The translations under genes and the position numbers were made by a program. The notes beneath the pieces were generated by a model. It did not search any database. It was given only the letters and a program-made list of their open reading frames with translations, and was not told the DNA's origin. A DNA stretch of 64,000 nt from Paenibacillus taichungensis (lineage in GTDB: Bacteria; Bacillota; Bacilli; Paenibacillales; Paenibacillaceae), in NCBI RefSeq assembly GCF_003287275.1, contig NZ_QEVW01000018.1, positions 29,369 to 93,368 of the forward strand. The letters are read 5' to 3'. Below are positions 36,023 through 44,162 of the stretch, piece after piece; position 1 is the stretch's first letter, and each line of letters opens with the position of its first letter.

Positions 36023-37003
36023 CTATCGTCGATTAGCTGGTTCCTTGTAACTTTGCAAGCCGGCATCGCGCAAAGTTCTTCCGACATAGCCTAACTCTCG
36101 TCGTGCAGCGGCATCGTTGACGGTGAACTCACGCCCAATCATGCGTATCATCGAGCGTGAAATCGGCGGATCGCCGTCTTTCCGCGTGACGGTCCAGATC
36201 GTGTCGAACAGCCGGCCAATGGTAGAGATGAACCAGTAGGACAGCGAACGCATCTTATCGATGGACAAGCCCTGCAAGTTCGCAAGCGAGGCGACGAACT
36301 CGCGGAAAGTCTGCTCTTCCTGGTCTTTGATGAAGAAGGCATGACCGCCTTCTCCGCGTTCAAGAGCGCATTGTATGGCTTCAACCACATTGTCTACATG
36401 GCAGGTTGAAAAAGGGTAATCGCCGCGGTCGATGAACGCGAACTGTCCAGATCTGACTGCTTCGGGAAGCGCTCGGCTAAACGGATCACCAGGCCCCCAG
36501 ATAGCCGGTGGGCGAAGCGCGATCGTACGAAATCCGGGTTTGTTGGCTGCCAGAACCAATGAGTCTGCCCGTGCCTTGCTCGCCAGATAGGCGGAGAAGT
36601 GGTTCGGGAAAGTCTGCGCGCTTTCATCAGCGTTGCAGATGAGCGTACCGCCGTTATCCATGTGGATCCCCGCCGCGCTGATGTAGACGAATGTCTTCGC
36701 ACAGGCGGACTCGGCTGCCTTCAGCAAGGCTGCGGTGCCATCGACGTTGGTACGGAAGAAGGGTTCGCGAGGTCCTGAAAAGCGGAAAAGGGCGGCTGCA
36801 TGCACAACCGCATCGATCTCCGGTAACACGAATGGCTTGCTGCTTTCGAGATCGGCATCGACCGGCGTCGCACCCATGGCCTTAAGTTTGGCATGAAATG
36901 ATACGGAGCGAGTGAGGGCAAAAATCTGGTGACCATCCTCCACGAGCTTCGGAATCAGGCGGCCGCCGAGCAGGCCGGTGCCTCCTGTGACGAGAATTTT
37001 CAT
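36023..37003 (-). CDS. NAD(P)-dependent epimerase/dehydratase-like protein, probably horizontally acquired
   Basis: 326 residues of the extended SDR superfamily: N-terminal nucleotide-binding MKILVTGGTGLLGGRLIPKL (GxxGxxG), VHAAALFRFSG, and an active-site region FVYISAAGIH with the SAYLASKARAD motif standing in for YxxxK. GC content is visibly higher than in neighbours, codons such as GCC, GGC, CGC and CTC are common, and several long antisense frames occur, all unlike the surrounding genes; transfer from a high-GC bacterium is likely. Its ATG overlaps the TGA of a truncated upstream frame (37000-37176), so it probably arrived as part of a larger operon. Substrate unknown. Confidence 0.87.
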   Translation of the reverse strand: MKILVTGGTGLLGGRLIPKLVEDGHQIFALTRSVSFHAKLKAMGATPVDADLESSKPFVLPEIDAVVHAAALFRFSGPREPFFRTNVDGTAALLKAAESACAKTFVYISAAGIHMDNGGTLICNADESAQTFPNHFSAYLASKARADSLVLAANKPGFRTIALRPPAIWGPGDPFSRALPEAVRSGQFAFIDRGDYPFSTCHVDNVVEAIQCALERGEGGHAFFIKDQEEQTFREFVASLANLQGLSIDKMRSLSYWFISTIGRLFDTIWTVTRKDGDPPISRSMIRMIGREFTVNDAAARRELGYVGRTLRDAGLQSYKEPANRR

Positions 37004-37176
37004 TGTAATCGTCCTTTCGGTTCGGAATTCAGGATAGACCGCATGGCTCCGACGGATTGATGGTATAGCTCAACCGACGCGTCTCCCGTCAAAACCACCA
37101 GACTCATGCCGAACAATCGATCATCGTACTGTGGAGCGCATCCTTCATAGAGTTTTCCTTCTCTCCATCTTTTGAT
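37000..37176 (-). pseudogene. Truncated 3' end of a gene upstream of the epimerase
   Basis: An open frame after the GAPDH stop reads KLYEGCAPQYDDRLFGMSLV, then VLTGDASVELYHQSVGAMRS and ends SEPKGRLQ with a TGA overlapping the epimerase ATG. There is no proper start, so only the C-terminal end survives. Composition resembles the epimerase gene rather than the adjacent GAPDH gene. Family not recognised with confidence. Confidence 0.5.
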
Positions 37177-37179
37177 TAT

Positions 37180-38190
37180 TTATCTAGCGATCTTAGCAAA
37201 GTGCTCCAGAGTACGAACCAATTGGGCTGTATAAGACATTTCGTTATCGTACCAAGCTACGGTTTTCACCAATTGCTGGTCACCGACAGTCAGAACTTTC
37301 GTCTGCGTGGCGTCGAAGAGCGAACCTAATGTGATGCCTTTGATATCGGAAGATACAATTTCGTCTTCCGTGTAGCCGAAAGTTTCTGGATCGGAAGCTT
37401 CTTTCATAGCAGCGTTAACTTGCTCTACCGTTACCTCGGTGTTCAAAACGGCAACGAGTTCAGTCACGGAACCTGTTGGTACAGGTACACGTTGAGATGC
37501 CCCATCCAGTTTGCCCTTCAGTTCCGGAAGAACCAGGCCAATGGCTTTTGCGGCACCGGTGGAGTATGGAACGATGTTCTCCGCTGAGGCGCGCGCAGCT
37601 CTGAAATCACCTTTTGGATCCGGAGCGTCAAGCGTGTTTTGGTTACCCGTGTAAGCGTGAATGGTCGTCATCAGCCCGGATTGAATACCAAACTTGTCGT
37701 GCAGAGCTTTAGCCATAGGGGCCAGGCAGTTGGTTGTGCAAGAAGCGCCGGAAATGACGGTTTCCGTTCCGTCCAGTGTGTCATGGTTCACGTTGTATAC
37801 GATGGTTTTCATGTCGCCTGTAGCAGGAGCGGAAATGACGACTTTCTTCGCTCCGCCTTTCAGGTGAAGCTCGGCCTTTTCTTTTGTAGTGAAGAAGCCT
37901 GTACATTCGAGAACAATATCAACGCCAAGCTCTCCCCAAGGAAGCTCTTCAGGATTCCGCTTAGCCAAAACCTTAACCTCTTTGCCGTTTACTTTGAAGG
38001 TTCCGTCATGGACTTCAATGTCACCATGAAAAGTGCCTTGCGTCGTATCATATTTGAGCAGATGAGCTAACATTTTAGCGTTCGTGAGGTCGTTAATCGC
38101 TACAACCTCGACGCCTTCCACATCTTGAATTCGGCGAAAAGCGAGTCGTCCGATCCGTCCAAAACCGTTTATACCAACTTTTACAGTCAT
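37180..38190 (-). CDS. gap: Glyceraldehyde-3-phosphate dehydrogenase, type I (second-type copy)
   Basis: 336 residues from ATG 38190, preceded on the minus strand by GGGGGA. It oxidises glyceraldehyde 3-phosphate with NAD(P) and phosphate. Motifs: NAD-binding KVGINGFGRIGRLAFRR, catalytic Cys in SGASCTTNCLAPMAKALHDK, catalytic His in MTTIHAYTGNQNTLD, and the C-terminal WYDNEMSYTAQLVRTLEHFA, which is closer to the streptococcal/clostridial branch than to Bacillus GapA. It is not in a gapA-pgk-tpi operon but faces a TetR gene across a palindromic operator, so it may be an inducible or specialised isozyme. Confidence 0.95.
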   Translation of the reverse strand: MTVKVGINGFGRIGRLAFRRIQDVEGVEVVAINDLTNAKMLAHLLKYDTTQGTFHGDIEVHDGTFKVNGKEVKVLAKRNPEELPWGELGVDIVLECTGFFTTKEKAELHLKGGAKKVVISAPATGDMKTIVYNVNHDTLDGTETVISGASCTTNCLAPMAKALHDKFGIQSGLMTTIHAYTGNQNTLDAPDPKGDFRAARASAENIVPYSTGAAKAIGLVLPELKGKLDGASQRVPVPTGSVTELVAVLNTEVTVEQVNAAMKEASDPETFGYTEDEIVSSDIKGITLGSLFDATQTKVLTVGDQQLVKTVAWYDNEMSYTAQLVRTLEHFAKIAR

Positions 38191-38288
38191 TAAAAAATCC
38201 CCCAATAAGTTTTGTTTATTTCAATAAGCGAATGCCAGTAATGCAATAAAAATGGGCCAACGCTATTTCATTCTAGAATGGCCTGTTG

Positions 38289-38322
38289 TATAATGTATAA
38301 AGAGACCGATCGGTATCTTTAT
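38289..38322. promoter_or_regulatory. TetR-type operator between gap and the TetR gene
   Basis: A near-perfect 26-bp palindrome at 38297-38322: ATAAAGA, a central GACCGATCGGTATC, TCTTTAT, with one unmatched symmetric pair. The core ACCGATCGGT is a familiar TetR-family operator shape. A TATAAT (38289-38294) precedes it on the plus strand, so bound repressor would block the regulator's own promoter. Confidence 0.8.
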
Positions 38323-38411
38323 ATTAGCATGATATTAGTGAATTGCAAGGCGAAAATTGAATAATTCATTTAAAACAAAAGAAATAAAAAAAGCTTTATA
38401 CGGAGGAACTC

Positions 38412-39011
38412 ATGAAAAAAGGGGACAGAACACGGGAACATATCATTATGAAATCGGCTGAAATTTTCAATCAGAGAGGATATGCCGGTACATCGCTAAA
38501 CGATATTATTGCCGACACAGGAATTAAGAAGGGGGGCATCTATCGACATTTTGCCAGTAAAGACGAGATAGCGTTGGAAGCTTACAATTATGCTGCCAGT
38601 ATGGTCGCCAGTAAATTTTCTGAAGCGGTCGATCAAGAGCAGTCTGCAACAGGAAAGTTGGTTGCTTTTTTTCGTGTCTATGAGAATGTCGTCAACGATC
38701 CCCCATTTATTGGCGGATGTCCCATGCAGAATACAGCTGTAGAAAGTGACGATACTCATCTGGAGCTTTGTGGTCAGGCAAAGCAAGGGATGCATAACTT
38801 CTTGGATATGATGAAGAGTATTATTCGTGACGGCATTCAAGCTGGAGAGTTTAGGGAGGATCTGGATGTGGATGCGCTAGCATCATTTGCATTTTCCTTG
38901 TTGGAAGGAGGGATTTTACTCAGTAAGTTGGATGGGGATAACAAGCACATGCTGATGAATATAAAAATCTTCTCGTCCTATTTGCAGCAATGCTGCTTAA
39001 AGATCGGTTAA
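38412..39011 (+). CDS. TetR/AcrR-family repressor divergent from gap
   Basis: 199 residues. N-terminal HTH (TREHIIMKSAEIFNQRGYAG, TSLNDIIADTGIKKGGIYRH) and a TetR_C-type ligand domain with GGCPMQNTAVESDDTHLEL, the pattern of the YcdC/AcrR-like group. The ATG follows ACGGAGG. It very likely binds the palindrome at 38297-38322 and represses itself and possibly gap. A short coding remnant with its own terminator follows, hinting that a co-transcribed partner gene was lost. Confidence 0.93.
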   Translation: MKKGDRTREHIIMKSAEIFNQRGYAGTSLNDIIADTGIKKGGIYRHFASKDEIALEAYNYAASMVASKFSEAVDQEQSATGKLVAFFRVYENVVNDPPFIGGCPMQNTAVESDDTHLELCGQAKQGMHNFLDMMKSIIRDGIQAGEFREDLDVDALASFAFSLLEGGILLSKLDGDNKHMLMNIKIFSSYLQQCCLKIG

Positions 39012-39056
39012 TCTGGTGGACTGACACATCGGAATAGAGCTAGGCATCATCGATGA

Positions 39057-39140
39057 CTCTTTGCGGAAGGGTTCTGGGCGTATGGCGATATTCAAGCCGC
39101 TTCCAACGTCTATGTAGAAGGTTTACTTGCAACAAAATAG
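39057..39140 (+). pseudogene. C-terminal remnant of a lost gene downstream of TetR
   Basis: A frame reads FAEGFWAYGDIQAASNVYVE then GLLATK and TAG (39138-39140), immediately followed by a good terminator. No start or upstream part remains. It was probably the last gene of the TetR operon, now deleted; family not recognised. The rest of the gap to 39457 shows no gene. Confidence 0.45.
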
Positions 39141-39150
39141 TGGTTACTAG

Positions 39151-39181
39151 AGAGCGCCTAATCAGGTGCTCTTTATTTTTT
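39151..39181 (+). terminator. Terminator of the TetR operon
   Basis: AGAGCGCCT and AGGTGCTCT arms with an AATC loop, followed by TTATTTTTT. Confidence 0.8.
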
Positions 39182-39457
39182 CATTTTGTACACGATGATT
39201 TAATTTATATAGACAGCTATTCTTATGCCGCAGCTCATCTCTATCTTTCTATATACGTGTAGAGAAAAATACGACTTATGTTTGCGGTTATTTATTCCAC
39301 CATTCGCAAATATATAGTGTTTATTTCGGTGGCTAGACTCTAAATGCATCATAGATTAAGATTATTTTAGATTAATAAATCGATCTCATCCAGCCGAAAT
39401 TATTATTATTAAATTCAAAAATATCCTTTTCTCGAAACGCAAATATAACTCAGATAG

Positions 39458-42400
39458 GTGTGCATCATTATTAAGATTTTAAGAGCGTACATAACGCAGT
39501 CCCCTTTAGAGTTGGCGGTGTTCATTGAACTGTCTATTATACTTGCAGAAATGGTGCATCGTGAACACGAGCGGAATAGGATAATTGGATACCTTAGTCC
39601 TGACCATATCAGCGTACAGTGGGAGGGGAAAACTGCTCATGTATCCTGGCATACGGAAAGTCATGCAGCTTATCATTCTCCCGAGCAATTTGGACGATTC
39701 AATCTCGTGCCGAATGAACGCAGTGATCTTTACGCATTAGGTGTTATTCTCTACGAGTTGTTAACCGGACAATTGCCTTTTCATGCTGACAATGATGAAG
39801 ACTGGGGTACCGTACATACCCGCAAGGTACCTCAATCTTTATCCGATATTCGACCGAGTTTAGACGAAACGTTGCAAGCTATACTGATGAAACTACTTGC
39901 CAAATCACAGGTGGAGCGTTATCAGAGTACATATGGTGTGCTTGAAGATCTGAAGTTGTATCAGAATATGATGATGGATAACGATAGAACGTTTAAGCCA
40001 TTGGAAGTGGGACGTTTGGATAAAATCCGTACGCTTTCCCTATCGGAATCGTGGTATGGACGTATTGCTGAAGTGATGCAAATGGAGGCTGGGCTGGAGC
40101 AGGCTTTTCAAGGAATGAATGCCTTTCGTTGGGTGCTAGGCAAAGAAGGAACGGGTAAAACGGCGCTTGTCCATAGAATCGAACAAAACGTCGTTCGGCA
40201 TGGTGGCCGGATGATCACTATGAAAGCGGAACTTTCCCAAAAAAATATTCGATGTGGGCCGATCCTTCAGGGAATGCGGGAATGGGTCTATCAACTGTGG
40301 AGTGAGCCGGTTGAAATCATTACACGTCTGAAAGCCAAACTACAAGCCGGTTTCGGTCCAGAAATGCAGGTGATCGTCTCCTGCTGGCCTGAGGCCAAGC
40401 TGTTGTTCGACAACGATGTGAAGGTAGCACATATCTCGGACGATGCGAAGGTCTGGGAACGGTTTGAAGAACTTCTGCCCGACTTGATCTGTTGTATGGC
40501 TGAATGCAAGCCACCGTTTGTTCTATTTATGGACAATTTGCAGTGGGTCGACAATGGTACACAAGAGGTAATTCGTGAACTTGCATTATCACAAAAAGCG
40601 CATGGATTATTCCTAATTGGGGCTTATCGTACGGAGGAGTTGATCACTTCCACGGGGGATGTAACGAATTTTGATCAAAAGGAATTGCTGGCTTGGTTAA
40701 CCTATAGATGCCGTGCCAATCCAGAGGAACAAGTGACTCTGCCACCGCTGGCTTATGAGGATGTGAGGCAGTTGATCTCTGATGCTCTATATGAGAAATC
40801 CGGTCGCATTCAACTTCTGGCGCGGTCTGTCCACGATCAGACAGGTGGTAATCCCGGCTCGGTTCGTCTCTTGCTGGAGGGATGGATAAAGGAGAACAGA
40901 CTACGTTTTGATGAAAGACGACGTCAGTGGGTATGGGACTCTGAAATAACCCGGCAACTAGGCAGGTCCGAAGAACATCTTCGTTTGTTGGAGGTAGGCT
41001 TCTCCAAGCTCAAGGAAGATCGTAAGGAGTTCTTGGCTATGGCGGCCGCAATTGGTCCGGTATTTCAGTTAACACTCTTGGCCGAAGTGTGCGGCATATC
41101 AGTGGATATGGTATTCCTTATTCTTCAAGAGGCGGAAGCTGAAGGGTTTATTTATCGGGAAGACGAAGCAGAGCAAGAAGATGAACATGATTTGATCTAT
41201 GTGTTTGTCCATGAATTCATTCACCGAATGGTATATGCCTTCGATTCAGGACGCAATATCCACCGACACCGGGTAATTGGACGGTTCCTACTGGATCGCA
41301 CTCAGAAGTCACACGATGACCTGTCAAGAACAGCGATTGATCATCTGAACCTGGCAGCTTCGGCATTATCAGACCAAGAAACGAAGCAATTGATCGAGTA
41401 CAATCTTCAAGCGGGACAAGAGGCGTTGGCAGCGGCGCGCTATGCAAAAGGGAAGTATTATGCCGAAAATGGGCTTCATCTGCTGGCAACATGCAAGGCG
41501 GAAGTACCAGGTACACTCGATGTCGAGTTGCAGTTGGTATTAGCATGGACGGAGTATATGGGTGGCAATAGCGCACGGGCGAAAGAACTGTTGGTGGACT
41601 TGCACCAAAACAGTGATCGACTGAGCCGATCGGAGCGACTCAAAATCTGGGCACCTTTGATACAATTCCATGCATTCGTGGACAATGAGACTGCGGTTCA
41701 ATTTGGAATGGAGGCGCTAGGCTCGTACGGTTGGAAGCTTGGGAAGAAGAGTTCCCTGTTGTCTATCGCCAAGGAAGTGGCCTCGACCGCGGTCCTCTTA
41801 CATCGAAAACGGGAGAAGCACCTTCTGCTGTCCAACCCGCTTGACGAGGAGTATGAGGATTATGAGGAATTATGCCATTTAATGGAGCTGTTGTTTCTTC
41901 CATTGCTTACACACGATGCACGATCGCTACTGGAATTGTATGCCCGATTTATTCGTCATGGGTTGCATAAAGGGGTAAATGAGTCGCTAGCATCAATGAT
42001 CGGAGGATATGAGCTGATTGTGCAAAGGACATTTCCGAGCTTTGCTCGAACGACTCCGATTGCTGAGGGGGTGTTTCTGCAGATCGCGAACACCTCTACA
42101 TTGAGGAAAAAGCATGTATTTACTTTTCTGAGCGGAATGATCAAGCAAATGGACAGTCCTTTGGAATCTTCTATTGTCCTGTTCAATGCGATGCGTCAAG
42201 GGATGGAAGCGGGCGATCATGACTTTGCTAATTCCGCCTTGATTTTTTGTGTTATGGGTAATCATGGGAATGCATATGTCCTAAATGAATTGCTCCGATA
42301 CTTTGAGGAGAACATGCGACAGATTGCCGACGACAAGATTCTGGAAATGATGCGGCTGACGAGTAGTTACACAGCAGTGCTGCAAGACGATTCTTTGATC

Positions 42401-43867
42401 GACAGTTTTGTTTCTATTCCACTAGTGTCGACTGGCAGTGAGTTGGATCACCAGGGAGAGGACAACTATAGCTGCGGTTGTCGGCTCGAGGTGGCGTTGC
42501 TGTCGGGCAGGTACAGGGAAGCGCTGTATTGGTCGCAGCGAGGAAGGGGAAACGAATTTCATTTGGATTGGATGCGAGTTCGCAAACAACGTGTTTACGA
42601 GAGTTTGGCATTAGCTGGATTTTATTTTGAGACGAATAGGGAGGATCGTAAGCGGATTCGGAAGACCATACGCGCGCAATTGCGATTGATGAAGAGTTGG
42701 CGAGGATTTCTAGACAATAAGTCCTCCGCATATTTGCTAATCAAAGCAGAGGGTGAACGGATTGCAGGGAATTCGTTGGGCGCCATGCAACAATATACGG
42801 CTGCAATTAAGCGAGCGAGAACAGAGAAATACGTATTGCTGGAAGCCATTGCTTGCGAACGGCTTGCTGTATGTTATCAAGATGAACTGCTCAGCCGATC
42901 CGGAGCGGCAATTACGATGATGGATGCTTGTGCGGCATACGCCGAATGGGGAATCACCTCCAAAGTAACTCAAATTAGAAGCAGACACGCTGAGTTGCTG
43001 GACCCGGTTTACAAACGATATGAGGGTCCCGTATTACAGGAGCGAGCACATATGACTCAAACCATCACAGAGTTAGCTTGGGAGAACAGCCCCAAGATAG
43101 GTGAAGGTTCGAAGAGCGAAGAGCAATTCGAGCTTTTACAACGAATCATCAATGGGCTAGCACAGACGAGTAAGTCAGACTGGAAGTTAAGTCTCTTAAA
43201 AACAGCTCTAAGACAAACCGGAGCAGAGCGTGGTCTGGTGTTGAAGCGTCAAAATAATGAGTTCATTATTGAAGCTAACTCTTCTTACTGGACTGATAAG
43301 GAAAAAGAAGCCGACCTGTATGCGGAGAGCGTCTTACGTCATACAGCGATGACGGCGAAACCGCTAATTCTGCATGACGCGTTTCAGAGTTTTTGGGTGA
43401 GGGATACTTATATTGCAACAAGAAAACAGAGGTCGATTCTGTGTATGTCAATTGATTTTCCGGGAGAACAAGCTTCCTATCTACTATACTTGGAAAATCG
43501 GCAGATGCCGGGTGTGTTCACAAAGAGGGATATTCAGATGTTGGAGCTTATAGCGACACGGATCATATATCTCAAGCTGCTGGAAGAAGAGGCTGCGGAT
43601 AGAACATTCCCGAAGGTTTTCGAAAGTAACACTTCATCCGTGGTGCCTATTTTCATTCAACCGGGGATGACTGAACCACTGACAGAACGTGAAACGGAAA
43701 TTATAGTAGCGATAGCAAAAGGCTTGTCAAACAGAGAGATTGCCGATCTCTTTGGTATCGCAGAGACGACGGTCAAGACACATACTTCTAGAATATACGG
43801 CAAGTTAGGTGTAAAACGGCGTGGACAAGCTGTCGTACGTGCCAGAGAGTTGAAATTAATAGAGTGA
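39458..43867 (+). CDS. Giant regulator: decayed kinase lobe, STAND/AAA ATPase, GAF and LuxR-type HTH
   Basis: 1469 residues. N-terminal about 170 residues match only the C-lobe of a Ser/Thr kinase (HSPEQFGRFNLVPNERSDLY, ALGVILYELLTGQLPF); the N-lobe is absent, and the HRD-like site reads GYLSPDHISV, so it should be catalytically dead. An ATPase follows with P-loop GKEGTGKTALVHRI (about 227) and Walker B PFVLFMDNLQWVD (about 352), then a long helical region, a GAF-like domain (about 1225-1390) and a NarL/LuxR HTH (LTERETEIIVAIAKGLSNRE, IADLFGIAETTVKTHTSRIY). PknK/MalT-like transcription activator. The start is uncertain (GTG 39458 or ATG 39551; neither has a good ribosome site). It lies just upstream of an SLH surface protein gene, its likely target. 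Confidence 0.88.
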   Translation: MCIIIKILRAYITQSPLELAVFIELSIILAEMVHREHERNRIIGYLSPDHISVQWEGKTAHVSWHTESHAAYHSPEQFGRFNLVPNERSDLYALGVILYELLTGQLPFHADNDEDWGTVHTRKVPQSLSDIRPSLDETLQAILMKLLAKSQVERYQSTYGVLEDLKLYQNMMMDNDRTFKPLEVGRLDKIRTLSLSESWYGRIAEVMQMEAGLEQAFQGMNAFRWVLGKEGTGKTALVHRIEQNVVRHGGRMITMKAELSQKNIRCGPILQGMREWVYQLWSEPVEIITRLKAKLQAGFGPEMQVIVSCWPEAKLLFDNDVKVAHISDDAKVWERFEELLPDLICCMAECKPPFVLFMDNLQWVDNGTQEVIRELALSQKAHGLFLIGAYRTEELITSTGDVTNFDQKELLAWLTYRCRANPEEQVTLPPLAYEDVRQLISDALYEKSGRIQLLARSVHDQTGGNPGSVRLLLEGWIKENRLRFDERRRQWVWDSEITRQLGRSEEHLRLLEVGFSKLKEDRKEFLAMAAAIGPVFQLTLLAEVCGISVDMVFLILQEAEAEGFIYREDEAEQEDEHDLIYVFVHEFIHRMVYAFDSGRNIHRHRVIGRFLLDRTQKSHDDLSRTAIDHLNLAASALSDQETKQLIEYNLQAGQEALAAARYAKGKYYAENGLHLLATCKAEVPGTLDVELQLVLAWTEYMGGNSARAKELLVDLHQNSDRLSRSERLKIWAPLIQFHAFVDNETAVQFGMEALGSYGWKLGKKSSLLSIAKEVASTAVLLHRKREKHLLLSNPLDEEYEDYEELCHLMELLFLPLLTHDARSLLELYARFIRHGLHKGVNESLASMIGGYELIVQRTFPSFARTTPIAEGVFLQIANTSTLRKKHVFTFLSGMIKQMDSPLESSIVLFNAMRQGMEAGDHDFANSALIFCVMGNHGNAYVLNELLRYFEENMRQIADDKILEMMRLTSSYTAVLQDDSLIDSFVSIPLVSTGSELDHQGEDNYSCGCRLEVALLSGRYREALYWSQRGRGNEFHLDWMRVRKQRVYESLALAGFYFETNREDRKRIRKTIRAQLRLMKSWRGFLDNKSSAYLLIKAEGERIAGNSLGAMQQYTAAIKRARTEKYVLLEAIACERLAVCYQDELLSRSGAAITMMDACAAYAEWGITSKVTQIRSRHAELLDPVYKRYEGPVLQERAHMTQTITELAWENSPKIGEGSKSEEQFELLQRIINGLAQTSKSDWKLSLLKTALRQTGAERGLVLKRQNNEFIIEANSSYWTDKEKEADLYAESVLRHTAMTAKPLILHDAFQSFWVRDTYIATRKQRSILCMSIDFPGEQASYLLYLENRQMPGVFTKRDIQMLELIATRIIYLKLLEEEAADRTFPKVFESNTSSVVPIFIQPGMTEPLTERETEIIVAIAKGLSNREIADLFGIAETTVKTHTSRIYGKLGVKRRGQAVVRARELKLIE

Positions 43868-43868
43868 C

Positions 43869-43912
43869 AACAAGGAAGCGAGCCTGAAAGGGCCGCTTCC
43901 TTGTTTTTTTTC
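43869..43912 (+). terminator. Terminator of the giant regulator gene
   Basis: ACAAGGAAGCG and CGCTTCCTTGT arms, then T8. The surface protein gene downstream therefore needs its own promoter. Confidence 0.9.
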
Positions 43913-44023
43913 AAACAGATAACAAATCGAGTTCTTTGGTCATTCCGTATTGTAGAAAGGAAGAAGTCTTAGAAATGCACAAAAATGGGTCCGATTAATT
44001 TCTGTATCAAACTTTTTTTGGTG

Positions 44024-44092
44024 TACTACTTTAGTAGGACTTAAATATTCTATGGTGAGACTATAATGTCTAGATGGAGTCAAGTAATAGGA
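44024..44092 (+). promoter_or_regulatory. Activator-type promoter of the first SLH surface protein gene
   Basis: Palindrome CTACT-TT-AGTAG at 44026-44037 within TACTACTTTAGTAGGACT, 24 bp before a TATAAT (44062-44067). The -35 position (about 44039-44044) is a poor match, which suggests dependence on an activator bound around -42. About 65 bp including GGAGTC at 44076-44081 are conserved upstream of the second SLH gene. Confidence 0.75.
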
Positions 44093-44162
44093 GGTCTTCT
44101 TAAGCAATCGGTTCGAATTCATACGGGAGCAGAAGAGACCAATTGTATGAAAGGATGTGTAT

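Noticed and set aside
37639..38070. 143-codon plus-strand frame inside gap
   Set aside because: Antisense to a well-conserved GAPDH gene with all catalytic motifs; no ribosome site and no recognisable protein features.
39053..39262. 69-codon plus-strand frame after the TetR gene
   Set aside because: It runs through a clear terminator hairpin and out of frame with the better-supported remnant FAEGFWAYGDIQAASN.
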